DNA of 64,000 nucleotides, from NCBI GenBank assembly GCA_003576915.1, contig QEVF01000016.1:1-64000 (forward strand), read 5' to 3'. The DNA is from Planctomycetota bacterium. GTDB taxonomy: Bacteria > Planctomycetota > UBA8742 > UBA2392. A model generated the notes under the pieces. That model was not told the DNA's origin and did not search any database. It saw nothing but the letters and a program-made list of their open reading frames with translations. The stretch's first letter is position 1, and every line of letters begins with the position of its first letter. A program made the position numbers and the translations under genes. This document shows, piece by piece, positions 1 to 7,039 of this stretch.

Positions 1-324
1 CTACAGCGCGCTGTTGAGAAACACGCCCCGCCATCTGCTGAACCCGTTACTGAGCCATCTCGCGCTTGCCGCGTGATGCGGAAAAGTGCAAAAGTCGAGG
101 CTAGGCATAGGCGGCATTCTATCCCGCACGCCTCTTGCCGCGATACTCGTTGCGGCGCTCCTTTGGCGTAGAGTGCCACACAAGAAGAAGAGAACGAGTC
201 GGCACCCAAGACAAGCCTCTTCGCGCAGGGGCGAAGTGACAAACCATTTACACGCTTTCCCTGAAACGCCGGGGCCTGCATTACGTTACTAGTTCATGTA
301 CTCCTCCCCATTGCGAGAGAACCC
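1..324. other. Non-coding or undetermined left edge
   Basis: No convincing gene is visible here. Short open frames exist on both strands but have no recognisable domain, signal peptide or ribosome-binding site. The stretch ends in the leader of the lipoprotein gene that starts at 325. A gene lying mostly left of the window cannot be excluded. Confidence 0.5.
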
Positions 325-927
325 ATGAACACGTACCGCACCAAGGCCCTGTTTGCCTGCGCGTCCGTCGGCATCAGCGCCTTGCTCTTTGGCTGTGTTT
401 CCGCCCGAGAGCCCGATGTCAAAGTCAAACCGGACACAGGCAAAACCGACACCTCGAAAACCGACACTTCGAAATCCGGTAGCGGTTTGATTTCGCACAA
501 CCTGCCTGAGCCCAAGCCAATTTCCAGCTTCATGCTCAAGGGCGTTGACTATCTCGTCAAAGCCCAGCACGAAAGCGGCGGCTGGGGCGGCGGCACGCAC
601 GACCATCAGGAAATCCGCGACCCCCATGCCGTCAAGGCCGACCCCGCCACCACCGCCTTTGCGCTCATGGCGCTGATGCGCGCGGGCCACAAACCCTTTG
701 AGGGCTCGCAGAAAGATGTCGTCCTGCGCGGCACCAAGTTCCTGATCGCCTTCGTCGAAGACGCCAGCCCCGAGGGCCCCAAGATCACCACGCTCGAAAA
801 CACGCAGCCGCAGATCAAGCTTGGCCCGTACATCGACACCTCCATGGCCTCGCAGTTCCTCTCGCGCGTACTGCCACGCCTCGAAGAAGACCCCGCGCTC
901 AAGAGACGCGCCGAAGCCACCATCTAG
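325..927 (+). CDS. Prenyltransferase/squalene-oxidase-repeat lipoprotein, probably truncated
   Basis: A 200-residue protein. It begins with a lipoprotein signal peptide whose lipobox is LLFGC (Cys about residue 24). A Lys/Thr/Asp-rich linker with a repeated KTDTSK unit follows. From about residue 70 it has a helical repeat of the prenyltransferase/squalene-oxidase type, with the motif YLVKAQHESGGWGGG and an alpha/alpha-barrel-like ATTAFALMALMRAG segment. Family members normally carry several more repeats, so the protein appears to stop about halfway, at TAG 925-927. Shifting frame just before the stop gives LAWRAEKWINSG, which looks like a continuation, but that frame soon meets TGA. A disrupted gene is therefore likely. 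A larger relative lies at 15705-17933. Its function is unknown; such proteins in Planctomycetota-like genomes are exported and not proven terpene enzymes. Confidence 0.6.
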   Translation: MNTYRTKALFACASVGISALLFGCVSAREPDVKVKPDTGKTDTSKTDTSKSGSGLISHNLPEPKPISSFMLKGVDYLVKAQHESGGWGGGTHDHQEIRDPHAVKADPATTAFALMALMRAGHKPFEGSQKDVVLRGTKFLIAFVEDASPEGPKITTLENTQPQIKLGPYIDTSMASQFLSRVLPRLEEDPALKRRAEATI

Positions 928-1078
928 CTTGGCGTGCTGAGAAATGGATCAACTCTGGTGATCGAGGTTGAGCCCCCCAGATTCTTCAAGCGCGAAGGTG
1001 GCGCAGACTTCAGGCCGGCCACGCGTTGAATGCACGGCGTAGCGGCAAGCTGCGCGAGATTCGAGTCGGTGCAGATGT

Positions 1079-1106
1079 CGCGGGGCGGCCGGAAGACCGC
1101 CCCGCG
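1079..1106 (-). terminator. GC-rich hairpin downstream of the superoxide dismutase gene
   Basis: A perfect 10-bp inverted repeat (1079-1088 with 1097-1106, 8-nt loop) lies 22 bp beyond the dismutase stop. It lacks a clear T-tract in the minus direction, so termination is inferred from position and stem strength only. Confidence 0.45.
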
Positions 1107-1127
1107 TGCTCTTGACTGGTCAAGGTT

Positions 1128-1721
1128 CTACTTGCCGCCGGCCTTCTCGTAGTTCTTCGCCGCAAAGTCCCAGTTCACCAGGCTCGCCAGGAACGTATCC
1201 AGGAACTTGGCGCGGGCGTTGCGGTAATCAATGTAATAGGCGTGCTCCCACACATCACAGGTCAGAATCGGCGTCGCGCCCTGCTTCAGCGGGCATTCCG
1301 CGTTGGCCGATTTCGTGACCTCGAGTTTGCCGTTCTTCAACACCAGCCACGCCCAGCCACTGCCGAACTGCGTCATGCCCGCTTCGTGGAACTTCTTCTT
1401 GAAATCGTCGAAGCTTCCAAAGTCGCGCTTGATGGCATCGGCCAGCGTGCCGGCGGGCGCCCCGCCCCCGCCCTTCTTCATGCAATTCCAGTAGAACGTG
1501 TGGTTCCACACCTGCGCCGCCTGGTTGAACAGCGGCCCTTCCGTCGTCTTGATCAGCTCTTCGAGGCTCTTGCTGCCCTCGGGCTTGCCCGCCGTCAACT
1601 CGTTCAGCTTGTCGAGGTAGGCCTTGTGGTGCTTTCCATAATGAAAGTCAAAGTGCTCCACGCTCAGGTGCGGCACGAGGGCGTCCTTGGCATAGGGCAG
1701 CGGCGGTTGTTCGAAAGGCAT
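1128..1721 (-). CDS. sodB: Fe-type superoxide dismutase
   Basis: A 197-residue iron/manganese-family superoxide dismutase that converts superoxide to hydrogen peroxide and oxygen. The four metal ligands are visible: His in HFDFHYGKHH, His in QVWNHTFYW, and Asp and His in CDVWEHAYYIDY. The NQAAQVWNHTFYW context, with Gln in that helix, and FGSGWAWL favour the iron-dependent subtype. No signal peptide is present, so it is cytoplasmic. The start at 1721 is chosen because GGAGA lies just upstream and the protein begins MPFEQPPLPY, as family members do. An upstream extension to 1859 has no homology and would run through the promoter. It is transcribed divergently from the first selenoprotein gene. 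Confidence 0.95.
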   Translation of the reverse strand: MPFEQPPLPYAKDALVPHLSVEHFDFHYGKHHKAYLDKLNELTAGKPEGSKSLEELIKTTEGPLFNQAAQVWNHTFYWNCMKKGGGGAPAGTLADAIKRDFGSFDDFKKKFHEAGMTQFGSGWAWLVLKNGKLEVTKSANAECPLKQGATPILTCDVWEHAYYIDYRNARAKFLDTFLASLVNWDFAAKNYEKAGGK

Positions 1722-1778
1722 GTTCTCTCTCCGTGGTTTGATGATGGGCCGTGAAGGCACCGGACCTTGTCGAGCGAG

Positions 1779-1807
1779 TTTATAAAGGATGAGCTTTCTA
1801 AATTCAA
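1779..1807 (-). promoter_or_regulatory. Sigma70-like promoter for the superoxide dismutase gene
   Basis: On the minus strand TTGAAT (1802-1807) and TATAAA (1779-1784) are separated by exactly 17 bp. Transcription would start near 1772, about 50 nt before the chosen start codon. This is seen by eye only. Confidence 0.6.
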
Positions 1808-1889
1808 TAGCCGTTTCGCTGACGCGATAAGCTTCATGGCGCCCTTGCGACAATGTCAAGGAATCGTGCCCTGACCGGACTGTTTCTCT

Positions 1890-1917
1890 TTGAACTAATT
1901 GAAGGATGGTGTAAACT
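1890..1917 (+). promoter_or_regulatory. Sigma70-like promoter for the first selenoprotein gene
   Basis: TTGAAC (1890-1895) and TAAACT (1912-1917) are 16 bp apart. A start near 1924 would leave a leader of about 30 nt containing the GGAGAGA ribosome-binding site before ATG 1955. The same -10 hexamer and 16-bp spacing recur at 34936-34963. Confidence 0.5.
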
Positions 1918-1954
1918 CACCGCACTTGGGCGCAAAACCTACCGGAGAGAACGC

Positions 1955-2803
1955 ATGAAGATCTCGATGTTCACCGCGGCGGTCGTCGGCGCAGTGGCGC
2001 TGACGGCGTTCCTGCCGCCCCTCAAGGCTGGCTGATGAAAGGGTAATGGCGCGTCCCGTGTGGACCGTCCCCAAGTCAAGCGCGTGGCTCCTGCCGCGCC
2101 CGTCACTCCCATTGATTGGAAGAAGCCCGACGCCACGGTGCTCGAGAGCGCACAGGCCGGCGACAAGCCGATCCTGATTTTCTTCGCCGGTGAGTCTGAA
2201 GAGCAGAACTCGGCGGGCTACATGAACGAGCCGGCCATCAAGGAACTCGTGGACGCCAAGGCCATCTTTGTCAAGGTGCCCTACACGAGTGACAGGGAGA
2301 AGGCGCCCTCCACGGATTCGCCCGTGCCGGTGAGCCGTCTGCTCAGCGACAACCCCACGCGCGACTATGACGTGCGGGCGTACCCCACGTTCGTGGTGGC
2401 CGACAAGTTCGGCAACGAGTACTTCCGCGTCCAGTCGAAGAAGCCTCAGGCCAAGGAGCTTGAAGCGCTCTTCGAACAGGTGGCGGGTAAGGCCGAGGAC
2501 GCGACCAAGAAGCTCCAGAAGCACCTGGATGCCGCGACCAAGGCTTGGGGCCAGAAGGACCGCGCCAACGCCCTGAAGAGCGTGATGCGCGTGTTCAAGG
2601 AAGGCTACGTGGGCCTGTCTCCGGTGGAGCCCTCCGTTCGCCTTTACAACGAGATCCTTGAAGACGCACGGGCCGAGATCAAGCGTCTTCGCGAGGCCAA
2701 CGACGTCAAGGGCCTCAAGGCGCTGAAAGCCGTGCTGCGCGGCACAGAAGCCGAGAAGGACGTTGACGAGGCCCTGGCGGGTCCGTCGAACACATCGAAG
2801 TAG
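1955..2803 (+). CDS. Exported thioredoxin-like selenoprotein with two adjacent selenocysteines
   Basis: A 282-codon reading frame containing two consecutive in-frame TGA codons (2033-2035 and 2036-2038; residues 27 and 28). GGAGAGA lies 5-11 nt before ATG 1955. Residues 1-26 form a signal peptide (Lys near the start, then a hydrophobic core ending in LKAG). Cleavage after LKA would give a mature N-terminus Gly-Sec-Sec-Lys-Gly. A linker containing RVDRPQVKR leads to a thioredoxin-like domain (about 54-160) with the strand ILIFFAGES, where thioredoxins carry their Cys pair, and a cis-Pro-like AYPT at 142-145. A Lys/Glu-rich helical C-terminus follows. There is no cysteine anywhere in the protein, so the two Sec residues would be its only redox centre. 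The paralogues at 3221 and 4199 have Cys codons at the second position, which supports decoding of the TGAs. If the TGAs were stops, only a signal peptide would be made. The substrate is unknown. Confidence 0.82.
2039..2065 (+). promoter_or_regulatory. Candidate bacterial SECIS hairpin, first selenoprotein gene
   Basis: A stem of GTCC (2053-2056) with GGAC (2062-2065) closes a CGTGT loop that begins 19 nt after the second TGA and 22 nt after the first. This lies in the window used by bacterial SECIS elements and exposes G and U in the loop. The stem is only 4 bp, weaker than in the two paralogues. Confidence 0.45.
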
Positions 2804-2828
2804 TCTTGGGTCTTTGCAGAAACGTGGA

Positions 2829-2857
2829 AGGGGCGGCCATTGCCGCCCCTTTTCCTT
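2829..2857 (+). terminator. Intrinsic terminator after the first selenoprotein gene
   Basis: A perfect 9-bp stem (2829-2837 with 2842-2850) with a 4-nt loop is followed by TTTCCTTT. It lies 25 bp after the stop codon. Confidence 0.85.
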
Positions 2858-3220
2858 TGGAGCGCCAGACCTGATTAACCTGGGGGTCAGATTGGATGCA
2901 AAGTATGCATTCAAGGCACTTTGTAACCGATGGTAACGAAGTTTACATCACCCCCATCACCCTATCGAAGTGCGTCGTAGTTGGGCGGTTTGCCTGAAGG
3001 CGTCGGTAGCCAGGAACGTAACCTGTTTTGTTAACATGTGTTACGACTACATGCGAGGTCCCATCGATTTTCCTTAGAACCTTTTGTGGGGAGCGCCGTT
3101 CATGATGGAGAACCCAGTGCATCCATAAACTGATTTCATTTCGGGACCGCTATTTGCTGCTGTATTCTTGAGCTGTCAGCACATTACTATTTCGGTCTGG
3201 GCGGATCGAACGGAGGAAAC
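2858..3220. other. Intergenic region upstream of the second selenoprotein gene
   Basis: About 360 bp without a gene. It holds several GTAAC or GTTAC pentamers (2923, 2933, 3018 and, inverted, 3040), a related GTTAAC at 3030 and a small palindromic ATGCA-AAG-TATGCAT-like element near 2897. These may be operator sites. A GGAGG ribosome-binding site at 3212-3216 precedes ATG 3221. No clear -35/-10 pair was identified. Confidence 0.4.
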
Positions 3221-4135
3221 ATGAGGAGCTTCACGAAGTTTGCCGCGCTCGCGATTGCCAGTTTCGCGATGCTCGGCGTGACGTCCCAGGCGTTGAGCGC
3301 TGGGTGATGCGGTCCAAGCGGCGGCGGGTCCGCCGGTGGAGGTGCAGCTGCGCCCGGTGGTGGCGGCGGAGCGCATCGTGTTGACAAGCCCCAGGTCAAG
3401 CGCAAGGTGGTAGGCGGCGCGCCTGCGGCAGTGGAAGCCCCGAGCTGGAAGAATCCTGGCAGTGACGTGCTGGAAAATGCTGCGGCGGGCAAGCAGGCGC
3501 TGCTCATTTTCTTCCCCGGCGAATCGGAGGAACAGCAGGGGGACGGTTACCTCGCGGGCAAGGATTACAAGGACCTTGACGGTCGTCTCGCCCAGTTTGT
3601 CCGTGTTCCGTACACGACGGACCGTGAGGCCGCTCCCTGCGCGGACTCGATTGTTCCCACGAGCAAGATTCTCTCGGACAATCCGACTCGCGATTACAAC
3701 GTGAAGGCTTACCCCACGTTCATCATCGCGGACAGCTACGGCAACGAAGTGTTCCGCCTCTCGGGCAAGAAGCCCCTTGCCAAGGAACTTGAGGACTACT
3801 TCAACAAGGTGTCGTCGAAGGTTGAAGACACCCAGAAGAAGCTCCAGAAGAACCTTGACGAGGCCAAGAAGGCCTGGGAGTCGAAGGATGCCGCCAAGGC
3901 GATGAAGGCGATCCGCACCAACTTCAAGGACGGTGTGGTGGGTCTTGACGCACAGAACGAGACGATCCGTGTTTACCACGAAATCGTCGAGTCCACTCGC
4001 AGTGAAATCAGCACTCTGGCCGCTGACGGTTCTGCCGATGCGGTGAAGAAGCTGAAGGCGATGAAGGCCACCTTCAAGGGCACCGAAGTCGAGAAGAACA
4101 TCGACGAGGCCCTGAAGGCCAGCGCTGCGAAGTAA
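3221..4135 (+). CDS. Exported thioredoxin-like selenoprotein with N-terminal Sec-Cys pair
   Basis: A 304-residue protein with in-frame TGA at 3305-3307 (residue 29). GGAGG precedes ATG 3221. Residues 1-27 are a signal peptide ending in LSA. Predicted cleavage gives a mature start Gly-Sec-Cys-Gly-Pro-Ser-Gly. A Gly/Ala-rich tether (about 31-52) and the shared RVDKPQVKR segment lead to a thioredoxin-like domain with LLIFFPGES at the usual active-site strand, where no CXXC is present, and a cis-Pro-like AYPT. The C-terminal third is charged and helical. Apart from Cys30 the only cysteine is in AAPCADS. Compared with the first paralogue, TGC replaces the second TGA. The gene has its own terminator, and the next paralogue starts 63 nt later. 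Redox or metal-handling roles outside the cytoplasm are plausible but unproven. Ordinary gene callers would start inside the gene, near 3407, and lose the Sec and the signal peptide. Confidence 0.85.
3308..3335 (+). promoter_or_regulatory. Candidate bacterial SECIS hairpin, second selenoprotein gene
   Basis: A perfect 6-bp stem (CGGCGG 3319-3324 with CCGCCG 3330-3335) closes a CGGGT loop starting 18 nt after the TGA. The spacing and the exposed G and U fit a bacterial SECIS. The same bases encode part of the Gly-rich tether. Confidence 0.65.
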
Positions 4136-4147
4136 ATCGGTCTGAAA

Positions 4148-4176
4148 ACGGGGAGGCGCAGCCTCCCCGTTCTTCC
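4148..4176 (+). terminator. Intrinsic terminator after the second selenoprotein gene
   Basis: A perfect 10-bp stem (4148-4157 with 4161-4170) with a GCA loop is followed by TCTTCCATTT. It lies between the second and third paralogues, so the third may have its own promoter or depend on read-through. Confidence 0.8.
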
Positions 4177-4198
4177 ATTTGAACGAACGGAGTTCCTC

Positions 4199-5086
4199 AT
4201 GTTCGCACTGCACTCAAGGCTGATGCTGGCGGCAGTCACGTTCGCCATGCTCGGCGTCATGGCCCAGGCGGCCTCGGCAGGCTGATGTGGTCCCAGTGGC
4301 GGCGGTGCCGCCGCAGGTGGTGCCAGAGCTCCGGGCGGGCCCGTGGCTCCGGGAGGCGCGGCTGGTGGCGGTGGCGGCGGGCTCAAGCCCGACGGCATCG
4401 TGACCTGGCAATCGGCGACCTCCAAAACGCTTGAAAAGGCTGCCAACGAGAAGAAGCCCATCCTCATCTACTTCCCCGGCGAGGGGAAGGAGTACGAGTA
4501 CGACGGTTACTTCTACGGCAAGGATTTGAAGGATCTCTCGGACAACAAGGCCGTGTTTGTGCGCGTGGCCTACACGTCGGACCGCACTCCGCTGCCCTAC
4601 GCCGAGCAGAGCCCCATTCCTCACAAGAAGCTGTCCGGCGACAACCCCAGCCGCGACTACAACGTGACGCAGTATCCCACGTTTGTGGTGGCGGATCAGA
4701 ACGGCAACGAGTTTTTCCGCGTGGCGGGCAAGAAGCCCGGCGCCAAGGACCTTGAGGGTTTCTTCGCTGAAATCCCCAAGAAGGTCGAGGACGCCAACAC
4801 CCGCCTCCAGCGCAATCTCGACAAGGCCAAGGAGTTCTGGGGCAAGAAGGACAGCCGCGAGGCCCTCAAGCTTGTGCTCAAGAATTTCAAAGAGGAGCTG
4901 GTCGGTCTTGATGCCCAGGAGCAGACGGCACGTCTTTACAGCGAACTGCTTGAAGACGGGCGCGCCAAGATCAAGGAAGTGGGCGACAAATCCAAGGCCG
5001 AGAACGTCAAGAAACTCAAGGCCATGCAGCGTGAGTGGAAGGGCACAGAGCTTTTCTACGAAATCGAAGAGTTGCTCAAGGCCTAG
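4199..5086 (+). CDS. Exported thioredoxin-like selenoprotein with N-terminal Sec-Cys pair
   Basis: A 295-residue protein with in-frame TGA at 4283-4285 (residue 29). CGGAG lies upstream of ATG 4199. The signal peptide ends in AASA, and cleavage there gives mature Gly-Sec-Cys-Gly-Pro-Ser-Gly. A long Gly/Ala/Pro tether (about 31-62) joins a thioredoxin-like domain with ILIYFPGEG in place of the redox strand and a cis-Pro-like QYPT, then a helical Lys/Glu-rich C-terminus. Cys30 is the only cysteine, so Sec29-Cys30 would be the sole redox pair. The order signal peptide, Sec pair, flexible tether, Cys-less thioredoxin fold is the same as in the two genes before it. Reading TGA as stop would leave a pointless signal peptide in front of an intact, conserved frame. 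The in vivo partner is unknown. Confidence 0.85.
4286..4313 (+). promoter_or_regulatory. Candidate bacterial SECIS hairpin, third selenoprotein gene
   Basis: A perfect 6-bp stem (4298-4303 with 4307-4312, extendable by one G-U pair) presents GGT in the loop. The loop starts 19 nt after the TGA, matching the second gene within one base. Confidence 0.65.
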
Positions 5087-5101
5087 CCTCACCTCAGTCC
5101 G

Positions 5102-5133
5102 AACGGCCGGCCCTCAGGGGCCGGCCGTTTTGC
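5102..5133. terminator. Bidirectional terminator between the third selenoprotein gene and the gtrA-like gene
   Basis: A 12-bp perfect stem (5102-5113 with 5118-5129) is followed by T-rich sequence on the plus strand. It overlaps the end of the convergent gtrA-like gene, so it can serve both. Confidence 0.85.
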
Positions 5134-5584
5134 TTTCTATGGACAAGGTTCTGAGCGAGCCGCGAAACACCAGCTTCCACAGCGGGTAGCTGAAGGCCGC
5201 AAACACCACAAAGGTTCCCGCGGGGCGTGCCAGCCAGTAGGGCACGGCGGTGAGCGTCACAAGCAGATGGAACGCCAGGCCGTTGAGCGCCAGCGTAGCG
5301 GCTTCTACCGCGGCAAAGCCCGCAAGTTGCCGCTTCAGGCCGCCGCGCGCGGCCGCAAAGACCAGATGGCGACATCCGAAGAACTGGGCCGCCGCCCCCA
5401 CCACGAGGGCGGGAACATTGGCCGTAGTTTCGCGCCAGTTCCCGAACTCGACCAGCAGGGCCAGAGTCGCCCAGTCAAACAGCGTGGCGGCCCCGCCCAC
5501 GGCCAGGCTGCGGGCAAATCGCAGAGTACTCGCCAGGCAAGAGGCGTCTTTGCGGGTCGATGGTTGGCTCACGCGCGCAAGCAT
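5114..5584 (-). CDS. GtrA-family small membrane protein
   Basis: A 156-residue protein with four hydrophobic segments and the N-terminal pattern RFARSLAVGGAATLFDWATL typical of GtrA-like proteins. These are thought to help move lipid-linked sugars across the inner membrane. ATG 5584 is chosen, with GGAAG close upstream; ATG 5602 is an alternative. The gene is divergent from selA (starts 37 bp apart) and convergent with the third selenoprotein gene. A family-2 glycosyltransferase follows selA, and GtrA proteins often act with such enzymes, so the two may be functionally linked across selA. The exact substrate cannot be read from sequence. Confidence 0.7.
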   Translation of the reverse strand: MLARVSQPSTRKDASCLASTLRFARSLAVGGAATLFDWATLALLVEFGNWRETTANVPALVVGAAAQFFGCRHLVFAAARGGLKRQLAGFAAVEAATLALNGLAFHLLVTLTAVPYWLARPAGTFVVFAAFSYPLWKLVFRGSLRTLSIESKTAGP

Positions 5585-5620
5585 ACTTCCGCCCGCGGCC
5601 ATGACGTCGGGCGCATCTCC

Positions 5621-7039
5621 ATGTACAATCCCGCCGTGAGCCAGAAATCGACCAAGAGCCCTTCGCTGCGCGACCTGCCGAAGGTGGACGCGCTGCTATC
5701 TTCACGCGAGTTTGAAGAACTGATTGCGCGTTACGGCCGCAAACCGGTAACTGAGCAGGTGCGTACAGCCCTGGACGATCTGCGACAGCGCTTGCGCGGA
5801 AACGTTGCGGCGGGCGCAGACGAACTCACCGGCGCGGCATTAGCCGCCGCTGTGAGCGCCGCCATGCAGAAGCTGTTTGCTCCCCGGCAGTGCCGGGTGA
5901 TCAATGCAACGGGCGTAGTGCTGCACACTTCTCTGGGGCGCGCTCCGTTGGCTCCCAGGGCTGTCGAACAGGCCATGCGCGAAGCTAGCGGCTACTCCCT
6001 GCTGGAGCTGGACCGCGAAAGCGGAAAGCGCAGTGACCGCGACCTGCTGGTAAGCGAGTTGATCTGCCGCGTGACGGGAGCCCAGGCTGCGACGGTGGTG
6101 AACAACAACGCCGCCGCAACCATGCTCATTCTCAATGCCCTGGCGGACGGGCGCGAAGTGATCTGTTCGCGCGCCCACATGGTGGAAATCGGCGGCAGTT
6201 ACCGCATGCCTGACGTGATGCGCAAGGCGGGCTGCCGGCTGGTTGAAGTGGGATGCACCAACAAGACGCACCTGCGCGACTACGCCTCGGCCATCACGCC
6301 CGACACGGCGCTCCTGCTGAAGGTACACACAAGCAACTACGCGATTGTGGGCTTCACGGAAGAGCCTGCCCTCGAGGAACTGGTGGCCCTGGGCAGGCGG
6401 CACGAGGTGCCGGTGTTCTTTGACCTGGGTTCGGGCTCCCTTGTGGATCTTTCGCGCTACGGAATTGCGCGCGAGCCCAGCGTTCCGGAACTGCTGAAGT
6501 CGGGTGTCGACGTGATCTGCATTTCGGGAGACAAACTGTTTGGCGGCCCTCAGGCCGGCATGATTGTGGGCCGCCCGGACATCATCGAGCGCGTCAAGAA
6601 GAACGCCCTCTTCCGCATGCTGCGCTGCGACAAGATCACGCTGGCACTGCTGGAAGGCACGCTGGAACTCTATCTCGATGAAGATCGCGTGTTTGAAGCC
6701 GTGCCCACGCTGAGGGCGATCGCGCGCGACCCTCTCGATGTCCGTCGCGCCGCCGAGGACATCTGTGCCAGGCTGAAGGCCGCGGGTGTTGACGCGTCAA
6801 CCGCCGCCAGTTCCAGCCAGATCGGCGGCGGCAGCACGCCCGGCGAGTATCTGCCGACGACCGTGATTGCCGTGCGGCGCCTGCGCAAGTCCGCCGATGA
6901 CGCCGCCAGGGCCTTGCGGCTGGCCACGCCCAGCGTGTTCTGCCGCATCGAGAGCGACACGCTGCTGTTTGACCCCCGCACTCTGCTGCCGGGCCAGGAA
7001 TCCGAGCTTGCCCAGGCAATCATCGCGGCCAGGGTGTGA
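5621..7039 (+). CDS. selA: L-seryl-tRNA(Sec) selenium transferase
   Basis: A 472-residue PLP enzyme that converts seryl-tRNA(Sec) to selenocysteinyl-tRNA(Sec) using selenophosphate. An N-terminal helical region (about 1-90) precedes the fold-type-I PLP core. Visible family motifs are NATGVVLHTSLGRAPL, TVVNNNAAA and the PLP-lysine loop SGDKLFGGPQAG, with Lys near residue 305. The length is normal for SelA. ATG 5621 is used; GTG 5636 is also possible. The longer open frame upstream overlaps gtrA and has no homology. SelA lies between three selenoprotein genes and tRNA-Sec, which supports active selenocysteine insertion. It overlaps the next gene by 4 nt (GTGA). selB and selD are not in this window. 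Confidence 0.96.
   Translation: MYNPAVSQKSTKSPSLRDLPKVDALLSSREFEELIARYGRKPVTEQVRTALDDLRQRLRGNVAAGADELTGAALAAAVSAAMQKLFAPRQCRVINATGVVLHTSLGRAPLAPRAVEQAMREASGYSLLELDRESGKRSDRDLLVSELICRVTGAQAATVVNNNAAATMLILNALADGREVICSRAHMVEIGGSYRMPDVMRKAGCRLVEVGCTNKTHLRDYASAITPDTALLLKVHTSNYAIVGFTEEPALEELVALGRRHEVPVFFDLGSGSLVDLSRYGIAREPSVPELLKSGVDVICISGDKLFGGPQAGMIVGRPDIIERVKKNALFRMLRCDKITLALLEGTLELYLDEDRVFEAVPTLRAIARDPLDVRRAAEDICARLKAAGVDASTAASSSQIGGGSTPGEYLPTTVIAVRRLRKSADDAARALRLATPSVFCRIESDTLLFDPRTLLPGQESELAQAIIAARV

Noticed and set aside
940..975. Selenocysteine in the frame after the truncated lipoprotein
   Set aside because: The TGA lies in a shifted frame after a TAG, and no hairpin or conserved context follows.
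2033..2038. Reading the TGA codons as true stops giving 26-residue peptides
   Set aside because: Three paralogues keep a long intact frame after the TGA, with hairpins at constant distance, aligned Cys codons and selA plus tRNA-Sec nearby.
5267..5620. Upstream extension of selA
   Set aside because: It lies antisense to the GtrA-like gene and lacks SelA sequence.
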